From Panaeolus papilionaceus (taxonomy: Eukaryota; Basidiomycota; Agaricomycetes; Agaricales), in NCBI GenBank assembly GCA_015501605.1, contig JADNRZ010000010.1:1550001-1614000 (forward strand): DNA of 64,000 nucleotides, in the 5' to 3' direction. The notes beneath the pieces were generated by a model. That model was not told the DNA's origin and did no database searches. It worked only from the letters and a program-made list of their open reading frames with translations. The stretch's first letter is position 1. The number at the start of each line of letters is the position of its first letter. Positions 34,316 to 47,217 of this stretch are shown here, piece by piece. The position numbers were made by a program, and so were the translations under genes.

Positions 34316-35948
34316 ATGTACAGTCAAGCCGGTGAAAGTCATTATACCTATGGACGCCCTCCTATCATGGCAGGCGCCCAGCCACAAATCGTCAAGCATG
34401 TCCTGGTTGTAGGGTTTGGAGCTTTGGGAGCTGTATGTGAGTAATTTCCAACTTTTAGTGGACAGGTGGCAATCAATGAGTGACCTCCTTAGATTCTTTG
34501 ATTCTCAAGAGAGGGGAACTGGCGCGGATAACATCTGTAGCGAGAAGCAACTATGACTTGGTGGCGGGTTAGTGTGCTGAGCTCTGGGAAACTGCGTCAT
34601 CTCAATTCACGCTGTCAATTAAGCAAAAGGCCTGGAATATCGGAGCCGGAAGTACGGTTTCGCGATGGGATGGAAACCTCACCGACGTGCGTAAGATTTC
34701 CGCCTTACCACCGAGTTAGTCAAAAGACTAATGGCCATGCTGGTGTTTTGTGGTCTTAGTTTGTCGCTCTGTTGAGGAGGCCGCAGATCGACAATACGAT
34801 TATATCGTTCTTACTACAAAGGCTATCCCGGAGGTTACCAAGACTTCAAAGATCCTCGAACCGTTCCTCACCAAAGGGTACAACGAGGATTTCAAGCAAC
34901 CGACGTATGTCATTATGCAGAATGGACTCAACGTGGAGGTGGATCTTTACAACGCCATCAAGGCGCTGAACAAAGGGGAGCCAAAGATCATTAGCACGGC
35001 TGTGTATATTGGAGCGAATTTGCTACAGCCAAATCTCGTCGAACATAATGACTTTGTCCGATCTAATTTTCTCCCCTTTCAACACATGTGCTAAATTATT
35101 ATGCTTAGGATCGAGTCTTTCTGGGCATCTACCGACACAACGACAGGCATACAACGGTGAATACCCCAGAGGAGTTGGAGCTCGTCAAAGGCTTTAGCAA
35201 ATTGATCGAAGCAGGAGGGACTACTGTTCAAATTGTCCCAGAGATCCAGAGGGTCAAATTCGCGAAGAATTTCTGGAACGTAGCCTTTTCAGGGTTGGCC
35301 ACGTTGACGCAGTAAGTCCAACACTTTCTGAATTTAAGCGCTGAAGTACAAATAAATACAACGCCAGATACACATTGCCTGCGATCTTCCGCCCACCACC
35401 TGATGGTACAACAGAAGCTTATAGCCCCTATGTGTACCCCGACACTGCGGATTTAATTGAAACGTACACAATTCCGCTAATCAAGGGGATATTCGATGAG
35501 CTTATAACTCTGGGTAAGTTCTAGAACACCCTTGCCGAACCTCGTGTACAGGGCTAACTGTCTCGTCATAATTGCCATGAGGCCAGCTCGTGCACTAGGC
35601 TTTCCTGATTCTACAGGGAATGACGGTATCCCAGCAGACCTTGGAACAAGGATCCTCGAGGGGACTAGAGGTTTGCATGTGAAGCCTGACAGTACACATG
35701 TACCCAGCATGCTCCTTGATTTGCAAAAGGGACTGCCCATCGAGGTTGAGGTTATTGTTGGAGAGGTTGTTCGCATGGCGAAAGAAGTAAATGTGGAAGT
35801 GCCAGTAAGCTCCTTTACTGCTCTGGTAACCTCTTTAACCGACATTCTATTCCTGTAGCGTGTGGAAACTCTTTATGGCCTTTTGCTTGTTGTTCAGAAC
35901 CAGATTCTGCGAAAGTTGAAAGAAAAGGCCAGTGAAGCACACGTATGA
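34316..35948 (+). CDS. Ketopantoate reductase-like (ApbA/PanE family) protein
   Basis: A six- or seven-exon gene starting MYSQAGESHYTYGRPP. The Rossmann motif VVGFGALGAV (GxGxxG) binds NADP in the family. Then come YDYIVLTTKA, YVIMQNGLNVEVDL (the catalytic-region N-G pair), KNFWNVAFSGLATL (the conserved Lys of the C-terminal domain) and VPSMLLDLQKGLPIEVEVIVGEVVR, typical of the ApbA C-terminal domain. Family knowledge: 2-dehydropantoate to pantoate reduction in coenzyme A synthesis, though many fungal members act on other substrates. The intron after EHNDF is less certain (GTCCGA donor). The exact substrate is not shown by the sequence. Confidence 0.8.
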
Positions 35949-36393
35949 AGGACCATACCAACCGCCAACAAACGACATTCTCAATTGAATCTATATATGA
36001 ATTGATAAACAATACAATATGTCCTGCCATGAGAGGTTATGAGTCAGTTGCGTTGTTTAAACGGAAAGACGTCGGCAAGGATACTATGAAAGCGCCCGTA
36101 ATGACAGGTCATGACTCATTAACCGCGAGACAAAGGCTGTGATTGGTTCGCAAATAACCGAATTTAGAATGTGGCCTTATTTGGTTGAACCTGTGGTTTG
36201 GTATAAAGTCCGCTATGCTCTGGGTCTGAATTCCCCAACTCCTGTTATCCTGCATTGACTTGTACCCTCTGAGCACATCGTTCATAGCTTTGAACCTGTT
36301 CTCCAAGGTTACAATTTCATTCGATCAACAGCACGAATAGTCTAGTCATATTCAATCATTCTATATCCTCTCATAACTTGTACTTGATTGACA
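35949..36393. other. Intergenic, promoter side of the Argonaute gene
   Basis: 445 bp between two genes on the same strand. No repeat or RNA gene recognised. Confidence 0.5.
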
Positions 36394-39300
36394 ATGTCAT
36401 ATCGAGGCAGTGATTCTCGCGGTCGTGGTCGAGGTGGCCCTCCTGTACGTGGAGGCCATCAAGGAGGCCCAGGTGGAGGATATCCATCCCGTGGTGGAGG
36501 ACCTTCAGGTGATCGTGGTCGTGGTGGTTTTCAAGGCCGTGGGGGCTTTGGCGGCGGTCGTGGTGGTTTTGACCAACCTGGGTGAACATCTTCACTAATA
36601 TCTCACCATGCTTTTCAGCAGATTCACTCATCCTTTCTTGCTCTTAGTATTCATCGACCTGGTCCAGTTAATGTAGACTCTCGTTTACAAGATGCGTCGC
36701 AGGATGAGCTTGTGACCGCGATGAAGCGACTCACTGTCCAACCTCACGACTTGCCATCCAAACCTGGTTTTGGCACTGCTGGAAAGCAAATCAACTTGAG
36801 ATCAAACTTCTTCGCAGTATCAGTGGGCAAAGGTGTTGTGCACGAGTACGATGTTGCCATCACCCCTGCAACGGCCATTCGGCGCGTCAAGCGCCGTATC
36901 TTTCAGCTTGCCGAAGAGAGCCCCGAATGGGCTAGCTATGGCTTGAAGGGTACTGTCGCCCATGATCATTCTGCCAAACTCATCGCTGCGAAGCCACTTC
37001 CTCAGCCATTGAGCATCCGCGTCCAGTTTTATGATGAAGACGAGAATGGCCCAACCGCCCGTTCTAAAGAGTACACCCTTTCCATCACTTACATTCAAGA
37101 GATTGACCTCGAGGGCCTCCAGAGGTATGTTTTCTATGTTCAGCATTTTGCTTGGCCTTGACAATGTTCTTCGTCGCCAGTCATGTTTCAGGGGACCTAC
37201 AACATCGCAATCTGGACATTTCATCCAGGTTGGCAGCGTTGCAGATTATCCTCGCTGCCCATGCCAATCGTTCAGGCGGCGGAGGCGTCATGCTCGGTCG
37301 CAACCGTTTCTTCTTCAGGTCGGCTTTGGCTCCTTTCGATTTGGGAGGAGGTCTAGAAGCGTGGAAGGGTTTTTACTCATCCGTTCGCCCCGCCCACAAC
37401 CAACTGATGGTCAACGTAAATGGTAAGGTGCCGTGTTACATTCCGTGAGGGTTTGTGCTGAAGGAGGTCCAACAGTTTGCACAACTGCGTTTTACAAAGA
37501 GGGAAATCTCGCCGCTGCAATGAACGCTTTCCGCAACGCAAGTTTTGGGGCTCGTGCCTCCGCGTTCGTTCGAGGTGTTCGTGTGAAGACACATCTTGGT
37601 CACAAGAAGACCATAAAAACGACATCCAATCTTAACGCCCGACGACACAAGTTCTTCTGTGATGAATTTCGTGCTGAGGTCACTGTAGAGGAGTATTTCA
37701 AGAGAAGTATGACATCCGCTCCATTTTACCAATAGTATCGTTGACTAATGATCTCGCTTTAGAATATCACATAACGCTACAGTACCCCGAGATGGAACTG
37801 GTCGATGTCGGCACCCAGAGGCAGACTCTCGTTCCCGCAGAAACCTGCGTTATCCTACCCAACCAGCCTTTCCGCGGTAAACTCACCGATGAGCACACCG
37901 CCCAAATGATTCTCGCTGCCGCGAAACCCCCCAACGTGAATGCAGCCATGATTGAGGGACAGGGATTGGACTCTCTTGGCTTCCGGCCTGGAGCCTCGCT
38001 TCAACTTAAAGCTTTCGATGTCAAGATCAAGAATGAAATGACAGTCGTCCCAGCCAGAGTTTTGGAGAAACCTAGGGTTCAATACGCCACTAGCATAGCC
38101 AGCATGGACGATAAGGCAAGCTGGAATATGCGGAGCGTCAAGTTCAAAACCGGTGCTGAGATCAAGAATCTCGCCGTGATCCTCATCAAGGATGGTAACA
38201 ACAGGGACGAATTCCAATCAGTGGCCGATCCAGAGCTCAAGACTGTCGTCCGGGGCTTTTTGAAGATGTGTGAAACGAGCGGCATGCGTGTTCAGAAGAT
38301 TGATCCCCCCGTCGTCGACGTTCAGCTTCCTCCCAAGTTTCACGGAGATCCAGTACGCGGCCAGGTAATTGGTACACTTGAAAGTCGAGTTATGGCAGCC
38401 TTGAAGGTTCCCCCTGGTATCTTCCTTGTCGTCTTGTCCAATGGTGACAAGCATGTCTATGCCCAAATCAAAGCATTGTTCGATGTGCGCTTTGGTGTCC
38501 GTACGTCACGCCTCTTTATATTCCTACCTCTTTCACTTACATTTATCTGCAGCGACCGTCTGTGTCCACTCTGCCAAGATTCGGAAGGAGAAAGGTTTGC
38601 GCCTAATTTCATCGTCTCTCTTTCTTTTTACCAATTTTTCTTAGGTCAACTTCAGTACTTTGCCAACGTAGCCCTGAAGTTCAATATGAAGCTCGGTGGT
38701 GTAAAGTAAGCCACACGGTTCCCATTTTTAGGACGTAGTTTCTCATTCTCTTGCAGTCACGTCTTGGAGGAAAGCAGAATGAGGATGATGAAAGCAGAGC
38801 CGACGATGATGGTGGGTATCGATGTCACTCATCCTGGCCCCGGTAGTGTCAGAGGAACTCCTTCCATCGCTGCGGTCGTTGCCAGTACAGACATTGGTTT
38901 TGCCCAATTCCCTGGAAGCCTCAGGATCCAGGAAACGAGGAAAGAGGTGAGTCCACTGAATGGCTTTTTCCGGTGGGAATCTCACTGATTAGTCTTCCTT
39001 CGTCAGATGGTCACTGAGCTCAATGACATGATGGTTGAGCGTCTGAAGCTCTTCCAAGGCCGTAACAAGACTCTTCCGAGTCGCATCATTGTTTATCGTG
39101 ACGGTGTCTCCGAGGGCCAGTTCAACATCGTCGTGGCAGACGAGCTCCCCAAGATCAAGCAGTCCTTCAGGAAGTTTGATACCCCAAAGGGTGCTTACAA
39201 ACCCAAGTTGACGATTGTCATTTGTGTAGGTTCTTTCTTGTACAACCCAGTCATTCATCAATCTAACCTTGCCGCAGGGTAAACGTCACCATACTCGCTT

Positions 39301-39798
39301 CTATCCAACCAAGGACGAGGACGCTGATATGAAGAAGAACCCTTTGCCTGGCACTGTAGTCGATCGGGGTGTTACGTCCATCTATCACTTCGACTTCTTC
39401 CTGCAAGGTTTGTGACGAAACTGTTTGCTCTTTATGTCATCACTGACGAGCTGCCTGTAGCACATGCTGGACTCCAGGGGTCTACAAAGCCCACCCACTA
39501 CTATGTGGTCTACGACGACGTCGGCTTCACGCAGGATCAGCTTCAAGGACTGACGAACGATGTCAGCTACCTGTTTGCTCGCGCTACTAAGGCGGTCAGC
39601 TTGGTGTCGCCTGCATACTACGCTGATCTTGCCTGCGAGCGTGGTCGATGCTACTTGCACCCTTTGCTCCAAGGCATCAGTTCTTCTGGAGGTTCAAGCG
39701 TTAGCACAGGTAATGAGGAGGCTGTCATGGAGGAAGCCAAGCGTTTGTGGGCCGGCGGTGTCAACAACAAGCTCAAGGATACCATGTTCTATCTCTAG
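36394..39798 (+). CDS. AGO: Argonaute protein
   Basis: A multi-exon gene starting MSYRGSDSRGRGRGGPP with an RGG-rich N-terminus, then ArgoN (QINLRSNFFAV), ArgoL1 (VRPAHNQLMVNV), PAZ (VTVEEYF, LPAETCVILPNQ-like block), ArgoMid and a full PIWI domain. Slicer residues by comparison with human AGO2: Asp in VGIDVTHP, Glu in the ETRKE segment, Asp in IIVYRDGVSEGQ, and Asp in SPAYYADLACE where AGO2 has His. A DEDD tetrad is known to be active in some Argonautes, so slicing is plausible. KRHHTRF and the C-terminal TMFYL are also present. Family knowledge: it binds small RNAs for silencing (QDE-2 in Neurospora quelling). The gene is convergent with the P450. Confidence 0.92.
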
Positions 39799-40111
39799 TC
39801 TAGTAACCTTACTTCCCTCGCTGAACTTTTTTTCTTTTCTTTTTGCTCCATTTCAGTTTGTCTCGCGATATACACATACATATACTTGCCGAACTATCTG
39901 TTGTCCTCGTCCTGCTATTTTCATTGTTCCATATACCGTATCTCTCTCTACCCTATGCACATTCCGCTTTATTTTATCTCATATGTACATTAGATGCTAT
40001 GCTTTCTTTTACTATTACGTATCGTGTTGGTTTGCCTGTTTATTTATATTTCGATGTAATATAACATTGTTGTTTTCACTCGATATTCTACGATGCTGAA
40101 AGACCGATGAT
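39799..40111. other. Convergent 3' ends of Argonaute and P450
   Basis: 313 bp, T- and A-rich with ATATACACATACATATAC-like runs. It holds the 3' UTRs of two convergent genes. Confidence 0.5.
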
Positions 40112-42575
40112 CTACTGCCATTGACTCAGGCGAGAGGTAGCACTCTGCCATTCTGTATGGAGACAAGCCAGTGACTTGTCGTTCCGCGGTAAGAATCTGC
40201 AGTCAAAGCCAACAGGACGTGAATTGAATCCATTGGTGTAATTGTTAGGGTCTGTTCAATGAGTAAGTTTAAGAACTATGTTGCGACGGAAAGACGAATC
40301 TTACCTGGAAGGATATTCCGTCCGTTTTCATCGAGTGCCGGGAGAATATCAAAGGCCCATAATATTCTGGCCACGTTTATGAATACTGAGTTGAGTGCGA
40401 GATGTATGCCCGGGCATGAGCGTCTTCCAAACCCGAAAGGCAGATCGAATTGCTTTAAGCGCGGGTCGTCGGTTTCGATGAACCTCTCAGGTTTGAAGTT
40501 CTCGGGATCTGGGAACACTTCTACGAGAAGATGAAGGATAGTTGAAGGATGAAGATGAAATAATTGTTGGTCGAGCTTACCTGGGTCGCGCATAATGGCG
40601 CTAACAAACGTTGCAGTTACCTTTTAAAAATGGTTCAAGAAAACGTACTAAAAATTCGCGAATACTGTCGCTCCCTTGGGTATGAACCTACTCGGAATGA
40701 GTACTCGGCACTTCATCAAAACTAAGATGGTTTCTTACATTCCATTGTACTCATCGTCAGCAGTAACAGCATGAGGCATGCCTCCAAGTATCGCAACAGG
40801 TCGCCACCTGAGAAGAACGATCACCAAAGTTAGCATCAAACCTATCCACCGACTACACGTCAAGCCATCTATCTGAGTTACCTCAACGTCTCGTTGACAA
40901 GTGCGTTCACGTATGGCAAATTTTCGCGGTCTTCGTATTCTGGCATTCTCTCATGGCCGATAACGAGGTCGAGTTCCGCCTGAGCTTTCTGCATGACATG
41001 AGGGAAGTGGAGCATCGCAACTGTTCAATGTTCGCGTTTTGAGTCTGCTGGGTTTCAGGGAATTAATTGGATTACTCACGGACAAAGGATGCTAAAGTGG
41101 CTGCAGTCTAGTGCAGATGTGTTGTAAGTCTCGGGTAATGCCTTGTGCGGCCATGTCCACTCACCGTTTCTATCCCAGCACCAAATGGACTCGAGACGGC
41201 ATATGCCAATTCCAATTCAGTCATACCGAGCTTCTCTATTTGGGATAGAAATTTTGATGAGAGGCACTCCTGCACGGTCCCGGCATTCATTCGCTCCTTG
41301 ACGTCTGATAAAAGGTAGGACAAGAACTTGATGTCGCGTTCGCGGCGTTCTTCAGGTTCACGACGGAACCATTGTAACGACCGCTGTAATGAAATTGGTC
41401 AACGGAAATTGTGGTTATCTGAACGAGTTATTCATACAGGTAGTTTCAGTAGCCAGGGCCATGACTCGACTATGAATTTTCCGGGGATGCTAGGGAGGGT
41501 TGGTTAATATTGATCTCGTCGAGAGGGTTTTACTTACTTGACGCTGTGTGAGAAGGTGAAAAGTCAGCTATCTGTTTGATTAGGATTTATGAACAAGAGA
41601 GTTACTTGACGAGATCTGTAAAAGAAGAACGGTCAGGTGAGCAGGGAGTTAGCAGTTGCCGACAACTGTAATGAAAAGGATAACCGACAATCAACTGCCT
41701 CCATATTTTCCTTTACAATCCACTCCTCCACGCTATTTACGCGTTTCCCGTATGTGACTGATACAGCAACGCTGGCTGCGTACCTACCACACACACAATT
41801 GAGTAGAAATCAATACAAGAAACAAGTGACAGCGACCTCTGGAGATGCTTCTCGAATAAGTTGGGTTCATCCAAAATTTGCTTGAGCATAAGCTTAGACT
41901 CCAAAGACTGGATCTCTTTATACGTAGCTGCCTGTCGAGACTGAAAGCCTGTGTGAAGAACCTTGACAAAAGGTAAGTTGAATTCTGAACTCTAGTTTTG
42001 ATATCAAGCTTGCAACGTACCTTGCGCCACTTCCTCCATGTTGGATTGCTGTTGGGCAGCATCAGACCACGCATGTTGCTCGACAAGATTTCTCCACTGA
42101 TAATGACAGATATCAGCGTAGTTCACGAGCTCTACGAGCAGCCTTACGCCACAACAAATCTGGGTCTGCTCGAATAAATATCTGACCGCTTTTCAAGGAG
42201 GTCCCATGCTGGTTGGGCTTTGCCCAATACTGACGAGATATTTAAATCTTGTTCAGCTGCCAGGGGCAAGTAATACGCACAGATGACTGGGGTCGAACCG
42301 AGAAAGATTGACGATACAGGACCTAGTAAGGAAATGAAAAATATCACCATTTGCTGAAGAGTCATCGTAGGGTTAAGCAGCATACCGTACTGGTTGGTCC
42401 ATTGGGCAAATTTTATCCAGGGTTTGATAGCAGGAAGTTGGTGTTTATTTCCGATCCAAGGTAGACCTAATGGACCAGGTGGCATAATCTGTCTCAAGCG
42501 ATACCATTTGAGGGAGTAATAGATGAGATAGGCCACACCCAGCGCTAGAGAAGTCTCAAATATCGTCTGAAGCAT
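40112..42575 (-). CDS. Cytochrome P450 monooxygenase
   Basis: A many-exon gene starting MLQTIFETSLALGVAYLIYY, a membrane anchor, followed by the proline hinge MPPGPLGLPWIGN. Later exons give the K-helix ETLRWRP (ExxR), the PERF-type motif FKPERFIE and the haem loop FGFGRRSCPG with its Cys ligand. The last exon ends YTNGFNSRPVGFDCRF, a usual P450 C-terminal strand, and stops at 40112. Family knowledge: microsomal class II P450, needing NADPH-P450 reductase, for oxidation of secondary metabolites or xenobiotics. I see no biosynthetic cluster around it. The middle exons, some very short, were only partly modelled. Confidence 0.85.
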
Positions 42576-43775
42576 AGGTGGGCAGTAGTTTCGTTGGGGG
42601 ATGGCTGCGTGCTTCCACGAGGGCTGGTCAGATACTGAATCTTATATAGTATGGATGCCGATTCGGATGGGAAACCGAGTGCCAAAAGTCAGATTTGTCT
42701 CTACCCTCAGGCTTAACAGAAGATGCATGCCGGCCAGGGCCCAGAAGATCATCTTTTGGAGCTGTGAGGTATGAGAACCTGAGGATATATGGAATACCCG
42801 ATGCCGCATGTCTCGAAGGAGTTGCGTATTGGTCGAAATCGTCTCGCAAGGCGCTCTTTAATTAGCTCTTGGTGTGACTTATTGCGAATCATTCAGAGTC
42901 GCCTTCTGCATTAAACAAACTGCACAAAATATGAATATGCGTCAATAAAATAATCAACTGCAGAATATAAACGCATTACCTTGTAGTTTTCATTGTTGTT
43001 CGAGTGCTTTGCTGTCTCTGCTCATTAGACTATGGCAAGGTAAGGCAGATATTGGCAGTCAATGTTGGTGAACTGGTTCCCCACCATTTCAAACTCCGCT
43101 TGATGGCCGATCTTTCATTGTGTCCGTCCTCAATGACTTGGACTCTTTCTTGTTCTCGTTCTTTCTACTATCTGTCATCCGGCTTCCTCATGGTCCCATT
43201 CCATCATTTGCTCTCATCGTCACGGCCTTCTATTTATGATGCATTGTCTGGTGGCAGAATAGCTGCGTGAGTTACGCGTCTTGTAACTAGGGAAGGACCC
43301 GCTCTGTATTGTGTGTCAGTTGCGGACCTTCTACCAGCTGATGCATCATGGCATGACTCGAAATATAGGCGCCTCCAGCTCGGACCAGCAGGATAACTTT
43401 GAAGCCAAAATCTACAAATTATTCCATCGCCCCCATCAACAATATACTGCCATTAATAATAAGGACCAAAGCCATCAATCATTCGAAAACACAAACACTC
43501 TCTCCAACTTTACTGCCACTGTCAATGATTCTGAGCTCTCTTCGTATCCAACTTCTTTCAAGTCCATTGTAACTGGTAGTTGGAATTGGGGCTATGAACT
43601 GGAACTTGAGCAATGAGAGGTGAGTAGGGAGCATCATTTAGAGCATATTTGCTTTATCCAAGGTTGGGTCAGTTCGCTGATTTTCCTTTTTACAGGATAT
43701 GATTGCCATTTTATACATATCCCAAGTCTTAATGCGTCTTACAATGTCTCTCATTCTCTCGACTTCTGACACTCT
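42576..43775. other. Intergenic 5' of the P450 gene
   Basis: 1.2 kb upstream of the P450. It contains a relic matching the leader of the MYND gene (43060-43145) and nothing else that I could assign. Confidence 0.5.
43060..43145 (+). repeat. Dispersed copy of the MYND-gene leader
   Basis: A 32 bp block beginning AACTCCGCTTGATGGCCGAT is identical to the one at 59212-59243. Flanking ATGTTGGTGAAC and TTGGACTC are also shared. No MYND coding sequence follows here. Confidence 0.65.
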
Positions 43776-43776
43776 A

Positions 43777-44300
43777 TGACGGCGGGTGGTTGCTGCCATC
43801 ATATAGGAGCGGCTTACACAGGGATGACTTTCTCTTATTTTTCTTCCGTCTTTCCATTATATTTTATCCACCGCTGCTGGTCTATGAGCCAACGGCTACA
43901 GCTGTCCATCTATGTGTGGCCGGCTTCGGGTTATGTGGCTTTTATAACTTTGTTTTGCTCGATTCTATTTTTGCTCTTGTATTTGTTGACTCGCTCTCGC
44001 TGCCGCTGGTGTATGAGCCAAAGGACAGTCGTGGTGCCGTATATGAGCGGTGTGCCAAGAATGGGCTTATTTTATTTCCCATCCTACTCTCGCTGTCGCT
44101 GGTCTATGAGTCAGGGGGTAGTTTTGCTGCACCGTCTATGAGCGTTGTGTCGAGAGTGGGTTTTCATTATTTATTTTATTTTCTTACTCGCTCTCACGCC
44201 GCTGGTCTATGAGAGTCGTGGTGCGCCGTCTATGTGCGGTCCACCCAGAGTGGGTTGTTTTATCTCAATTCCGCTCTCACTGCCGCTGGTCTATGAGCTC
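43777..44300 (+). repeat. Degenerate minisatellite
   Basis: Five copies of a CTGGT(C/G)TATGAG core at about 43877, 44005, 44099, 44202 and 44286, usually preceded by CGCTCTC(G/A)CTGCCG-like sequence. Between them a second block recurs, GTGCCGTCTATGAGCGGTG-like, with GAGAGTGGGTT. Spacing is irregular, 84-129 bp. Open frames here come from the repeat and are not called genes. Confidence 0.65.
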
Positions 44301-45498
44301 GCGATGTTCTAACCCTCCATCGTTGCTTGGCAGCTTGAATGGCAATGGGTCTTTTTCTATCACTTTGGAAGTCTGAGGTTTCGTCATCTCGGCGTCCTTT
44401 TCCCCTCCGCTGCTATCACAATCTCAGAGTGGACTGAGAAGTTGATTGTCGCATCCCCACCTTCGATGCCACACCATCTTGCGAAGTTGTTCATTATTAT
44501 GGTCTTACTACCAAGATAAATGAACCTCCGGGATATACATAGTAAGACACATACCCTTACACTGTCCCTGTTGTTCTCTCCTCTTCTAACCGCCACCATC
44601 TCTACCTCCTGTGTACCTGTGATCTGTGATGCATCACTATGGACGTTTTAGCTTGTTAACATGTTATGCATGGCTGCAATGGTCAGATACTTATCTGGGC
44701 GGAGACTTTTATCGACGGGATATTCGGACGCGCTTATACCTTGATTGATGAATAAATATCTCTTGGGCGCTTCTTAAATATTTGTTTATCTCCCACTTTT
44801 CGTTTTATGTTTTGATTCTTTTCTATCTTCACCTCACAAGTCTTGCCGCTTTCCTATGGGCAAGCGTTGTCGTTTACCTATGAGTCGTTAGCGCGTTAGC
44901 AAGGGTTGAACACTCTGTCTTTTTATCATTATTCCGTGGATCTCATGCATTTATGGGCGCTTGCGGTCTTCTACACGATCCCAATGACTTCTATGTAGCG
45001 GCGAGCGTAATAGCACTTCACGCCCTTGCATCAACCTTGTATCGCTGATCCATCAACCCGACCAAACCTTGACTCGCATAGTTATAGTAGGCTGCCTCTG
45101 AGCTCCAGGGCTCCTTCGACTATTAATATCCTGTTTACAAAGGTGTAAGCTTGATGATAGCTTTAGATATCCCTCATTAATGGCGTTCGAGCATTTGTGC
45201 AATCAGTGCGAAATCAGTGGCTAAGTAGTACTTGAGAAACACAGAAATATGTGAAACACGATAAATTGATATTTTAAGTATACAAACAAGTAGAACTGTT
45301 CTTTTTTTCATTTTTTTGAATAACGAGGGTCGATATTGATATACAGAGGGGAAAGAGCGTGACGTATTTGAGGCTGGAATCTGGATGAGTAATAATGACT
45401 GGAGCAGCAAAAGCTACGAGCGAAGGCACCTCGCGGGTTACTAATTACTCCCTGCTCATATTCGCCTTTGGCATGTAGCATGCACCATGACTACATGT
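44301..45498. other. Intergenic, no gene seen
   Basis: 1.2 kb, AT-rich in the second half. No gene, RNA or clear repeat recognised. Confidence 0.5.
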
Positions 45499-46374
45499 CT
45501 ACGCAATGATGCAAGTGTTGTTGTTACCCGAGATTCTGAAGAGGTATATACTCTCCTCGGTGGTGTCCGATTGGAACTTTGAACCGACCATAACCCCCTT
45601 CCTCTTCACCAGACCGTCGCTTGCAGAGTAGGCCCACAAAATGTTCGCATTGTCCAGCATATATGCTTGTAAGTCATCGCCGTTGAGAATAACTGACAGT
45701 TTCATGGGCTTTCCTTGTGCCCCAAGCGGACAATTAGTGATGGCTGTGTTGCTCCAGACTCCCTGATGATTACGTTCGATGTAGTGTAAGCAGTTGTCGT
45801 TGGCTGAGATGTAGAAAGCCTGCAGTTGGTCCGGGGCCCCGCCAGTGATTGTTGCAAGAGGGGTACCAACAATGGGATTGGCGACATTGGTGGCTATGAT
45901 CTGGGACTCCCATTGACCTGAAAAGGTGTTGACTTGCAGAGAGCCCGATGGGGCTTGGGAGATGATGATTGGGAATGGAATGCGACAACTCGCAGGATCC
46001 GGAGTAGAGAAGGCAGTGACATGACTCTGATGATGAACGTTGACGTCGAGGGGGTGTGCAAAGTTGGTCCATTCAGCAGACTCGGGGTCGAATTCGAGGA
46101 CAGATATAACGTTGCCTGAGGTTACGTAGGCGACGTGTCGAGTTGCTTCGCTTGTTTGAAGGAAGTAAGCTGCTGTGAAGCCTGGACGAGCCTCGGAAGC
46201 AACGAGTTCTTCGTCAGGACCGAAGCGTTCTTCTTGACCATCACCACTCCAGGGCTTTGAGATGATGTCCTTAGTTTCAGGATCGATGTAGAGCAAGTGC
46301 ATGCCGCCACCATCGTGGTTTGCAACGGCGCCAGCAGCTAGGAGGCAGAATGTAAGATCGTCGAGTTGGGTCAT
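45499..46374 (-). CDS. Stand-alone fucose-lectin-like beta-propeller
   Basis: A single-exon protein of about 291 residues. Six blade-like repeats of roughly 48 residues are visible, each with an aromatic/hydrophobic strand: LLYIDPETKD, VAYVTSGNVISVLEFD, PIIISQAPSGSLQV, LQAFYISANDNCLHYI, LQAYMLDNANILWAY and a final IYLFRISG. Length and repeat number suit the Aleuria aurantia lectin fold (six blades, about 310 residues). The start at 46374 (MTQLDDLTFCLLAAG) is preferred over the ATG 66 bp upstream because it aligns with the N-terminus of the propeller-ankyrin protein at 54056 (MSQLQLQKIVHCLAG). There is no signal peptide, as is usual for fungal lectins of this kind. Sugar binding is inferred. 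Confidence 0.7.
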   Translation of the reverse strand: MTQLDDLTFCLLAAGAVANHDGGGMHLLYIDPETKDIISKPWSGDGQEERFGPDEELVASEARPGFTAAYFLQTSEATRHVAYVTSGNVISVLEFDPESAEWTNFAHPLDVNVHHQSHVTAFSTPDPASCRIPFPIIISQAPSGSLQVNTFSGQWESQIIATNVANPIVGTPLATITGGAPDQLQAFYISANDNCLHYIERNHQGVWSNTAITNCPLGAQGKPMKLSVILNGDDLQAYMLDNANILWAYSASDGLVKRKGVMVGSKFQSDTTEESIYLFRISGNNNTCIIA

Positions 46375-47152
46375 TGGGTTCCAGCAGACTACTACCCCTG
46401 AGTGTTGGGGATGTGAAAGGGAGAAGTGGGCAAAGGTCATTTTATATCAAGTTTATCGCCATTAGTTTCCCCTTTGCCGTGTTATCTGATGCCTCGGAGA
46501 GTACAAGGTTTTTTATTCTTAGTATCAATTTCTCAGCTAAATCCTCGCGGGCGCCAGTCCTAAAGGTCCCCGGGGTACCAGTCTGCATATGAGTAACTTC
46601 TCGAAGACTTTTTCTCAGTTCATTTATCTGGAGGCTTGGCTCGCGAACACCGTGACATTGCGTTGACAGGTGTGACAGGTACGGTCCGTCCGCACTTCAA
46701 GTGTGGGAGTCAGGATTGCACATACCAACTCCCTCCCGTAGAGCACCCTCAGCCCCAACTCTTTCTCCAGAACTTGTTATCTCGACCCTTGAGCATTCCA
46801 TATCAGGTTGCCTTCGAGTTTCTTATCAAGTTGTACCGATTAAGATTTGAGGGTACTTCCATAAGTCGATCAATACTTGTAGACCACCTGGATATATATA
46901 TTGCTCTCAAAACATTCCAGGGTTCGCGGAACTGAAGAGCAATATGTTTTTTTTTGTTGTTTTTTGACGAGACGGGTATTGACAGAACTTAGAAGTGTCA
47001 TCTCAGACTCGGTTCTTGCATCGTCGACGTTATGACACGCTCTTCACGCATTCATACCCATAGATAACAGGCAACAAGGTTCCCATCACTATGAATCAGC
47101 CCCATCAGCAATTTCTGATTTTTTCCCATAGCTCCATATAGCGTGTGAGCCA

Positions 47153-47217
47153 TCAGCTGTAGTGCCCCACTTGGCACTGTAGCGTGCTGTAGCAACGTAG
47201 CACTCTGGAGTGTAATG
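47153..47217. repeat. GTAGC-rich block
   Basis: Repeated GCTGTAG, CTGTAGCG, CTGTAGCA and CGTAGCAC words, like those at 48421-48600. It may be a relic of the same short element. Confidence 0.45.

Noticed and set aside
39840..40100. Hydrophobic plus-strand ORFs after the Argonaute stop
   Set aside because: They are T-rich 3' UTR sequence read as Phe/Leu/Tyr codons.
43776..44212. Two overlapping plus-strand frames of 121 and 140 codons
   Set aside because: They consist of the minisatellite repeat and hydrophobic low-complexity sequence.
46438..46440. Upstream ATG of the lectin-like gene
   Set aside because: The extra 22 residues do not align with the related fusion protein, whose start matches 46374.
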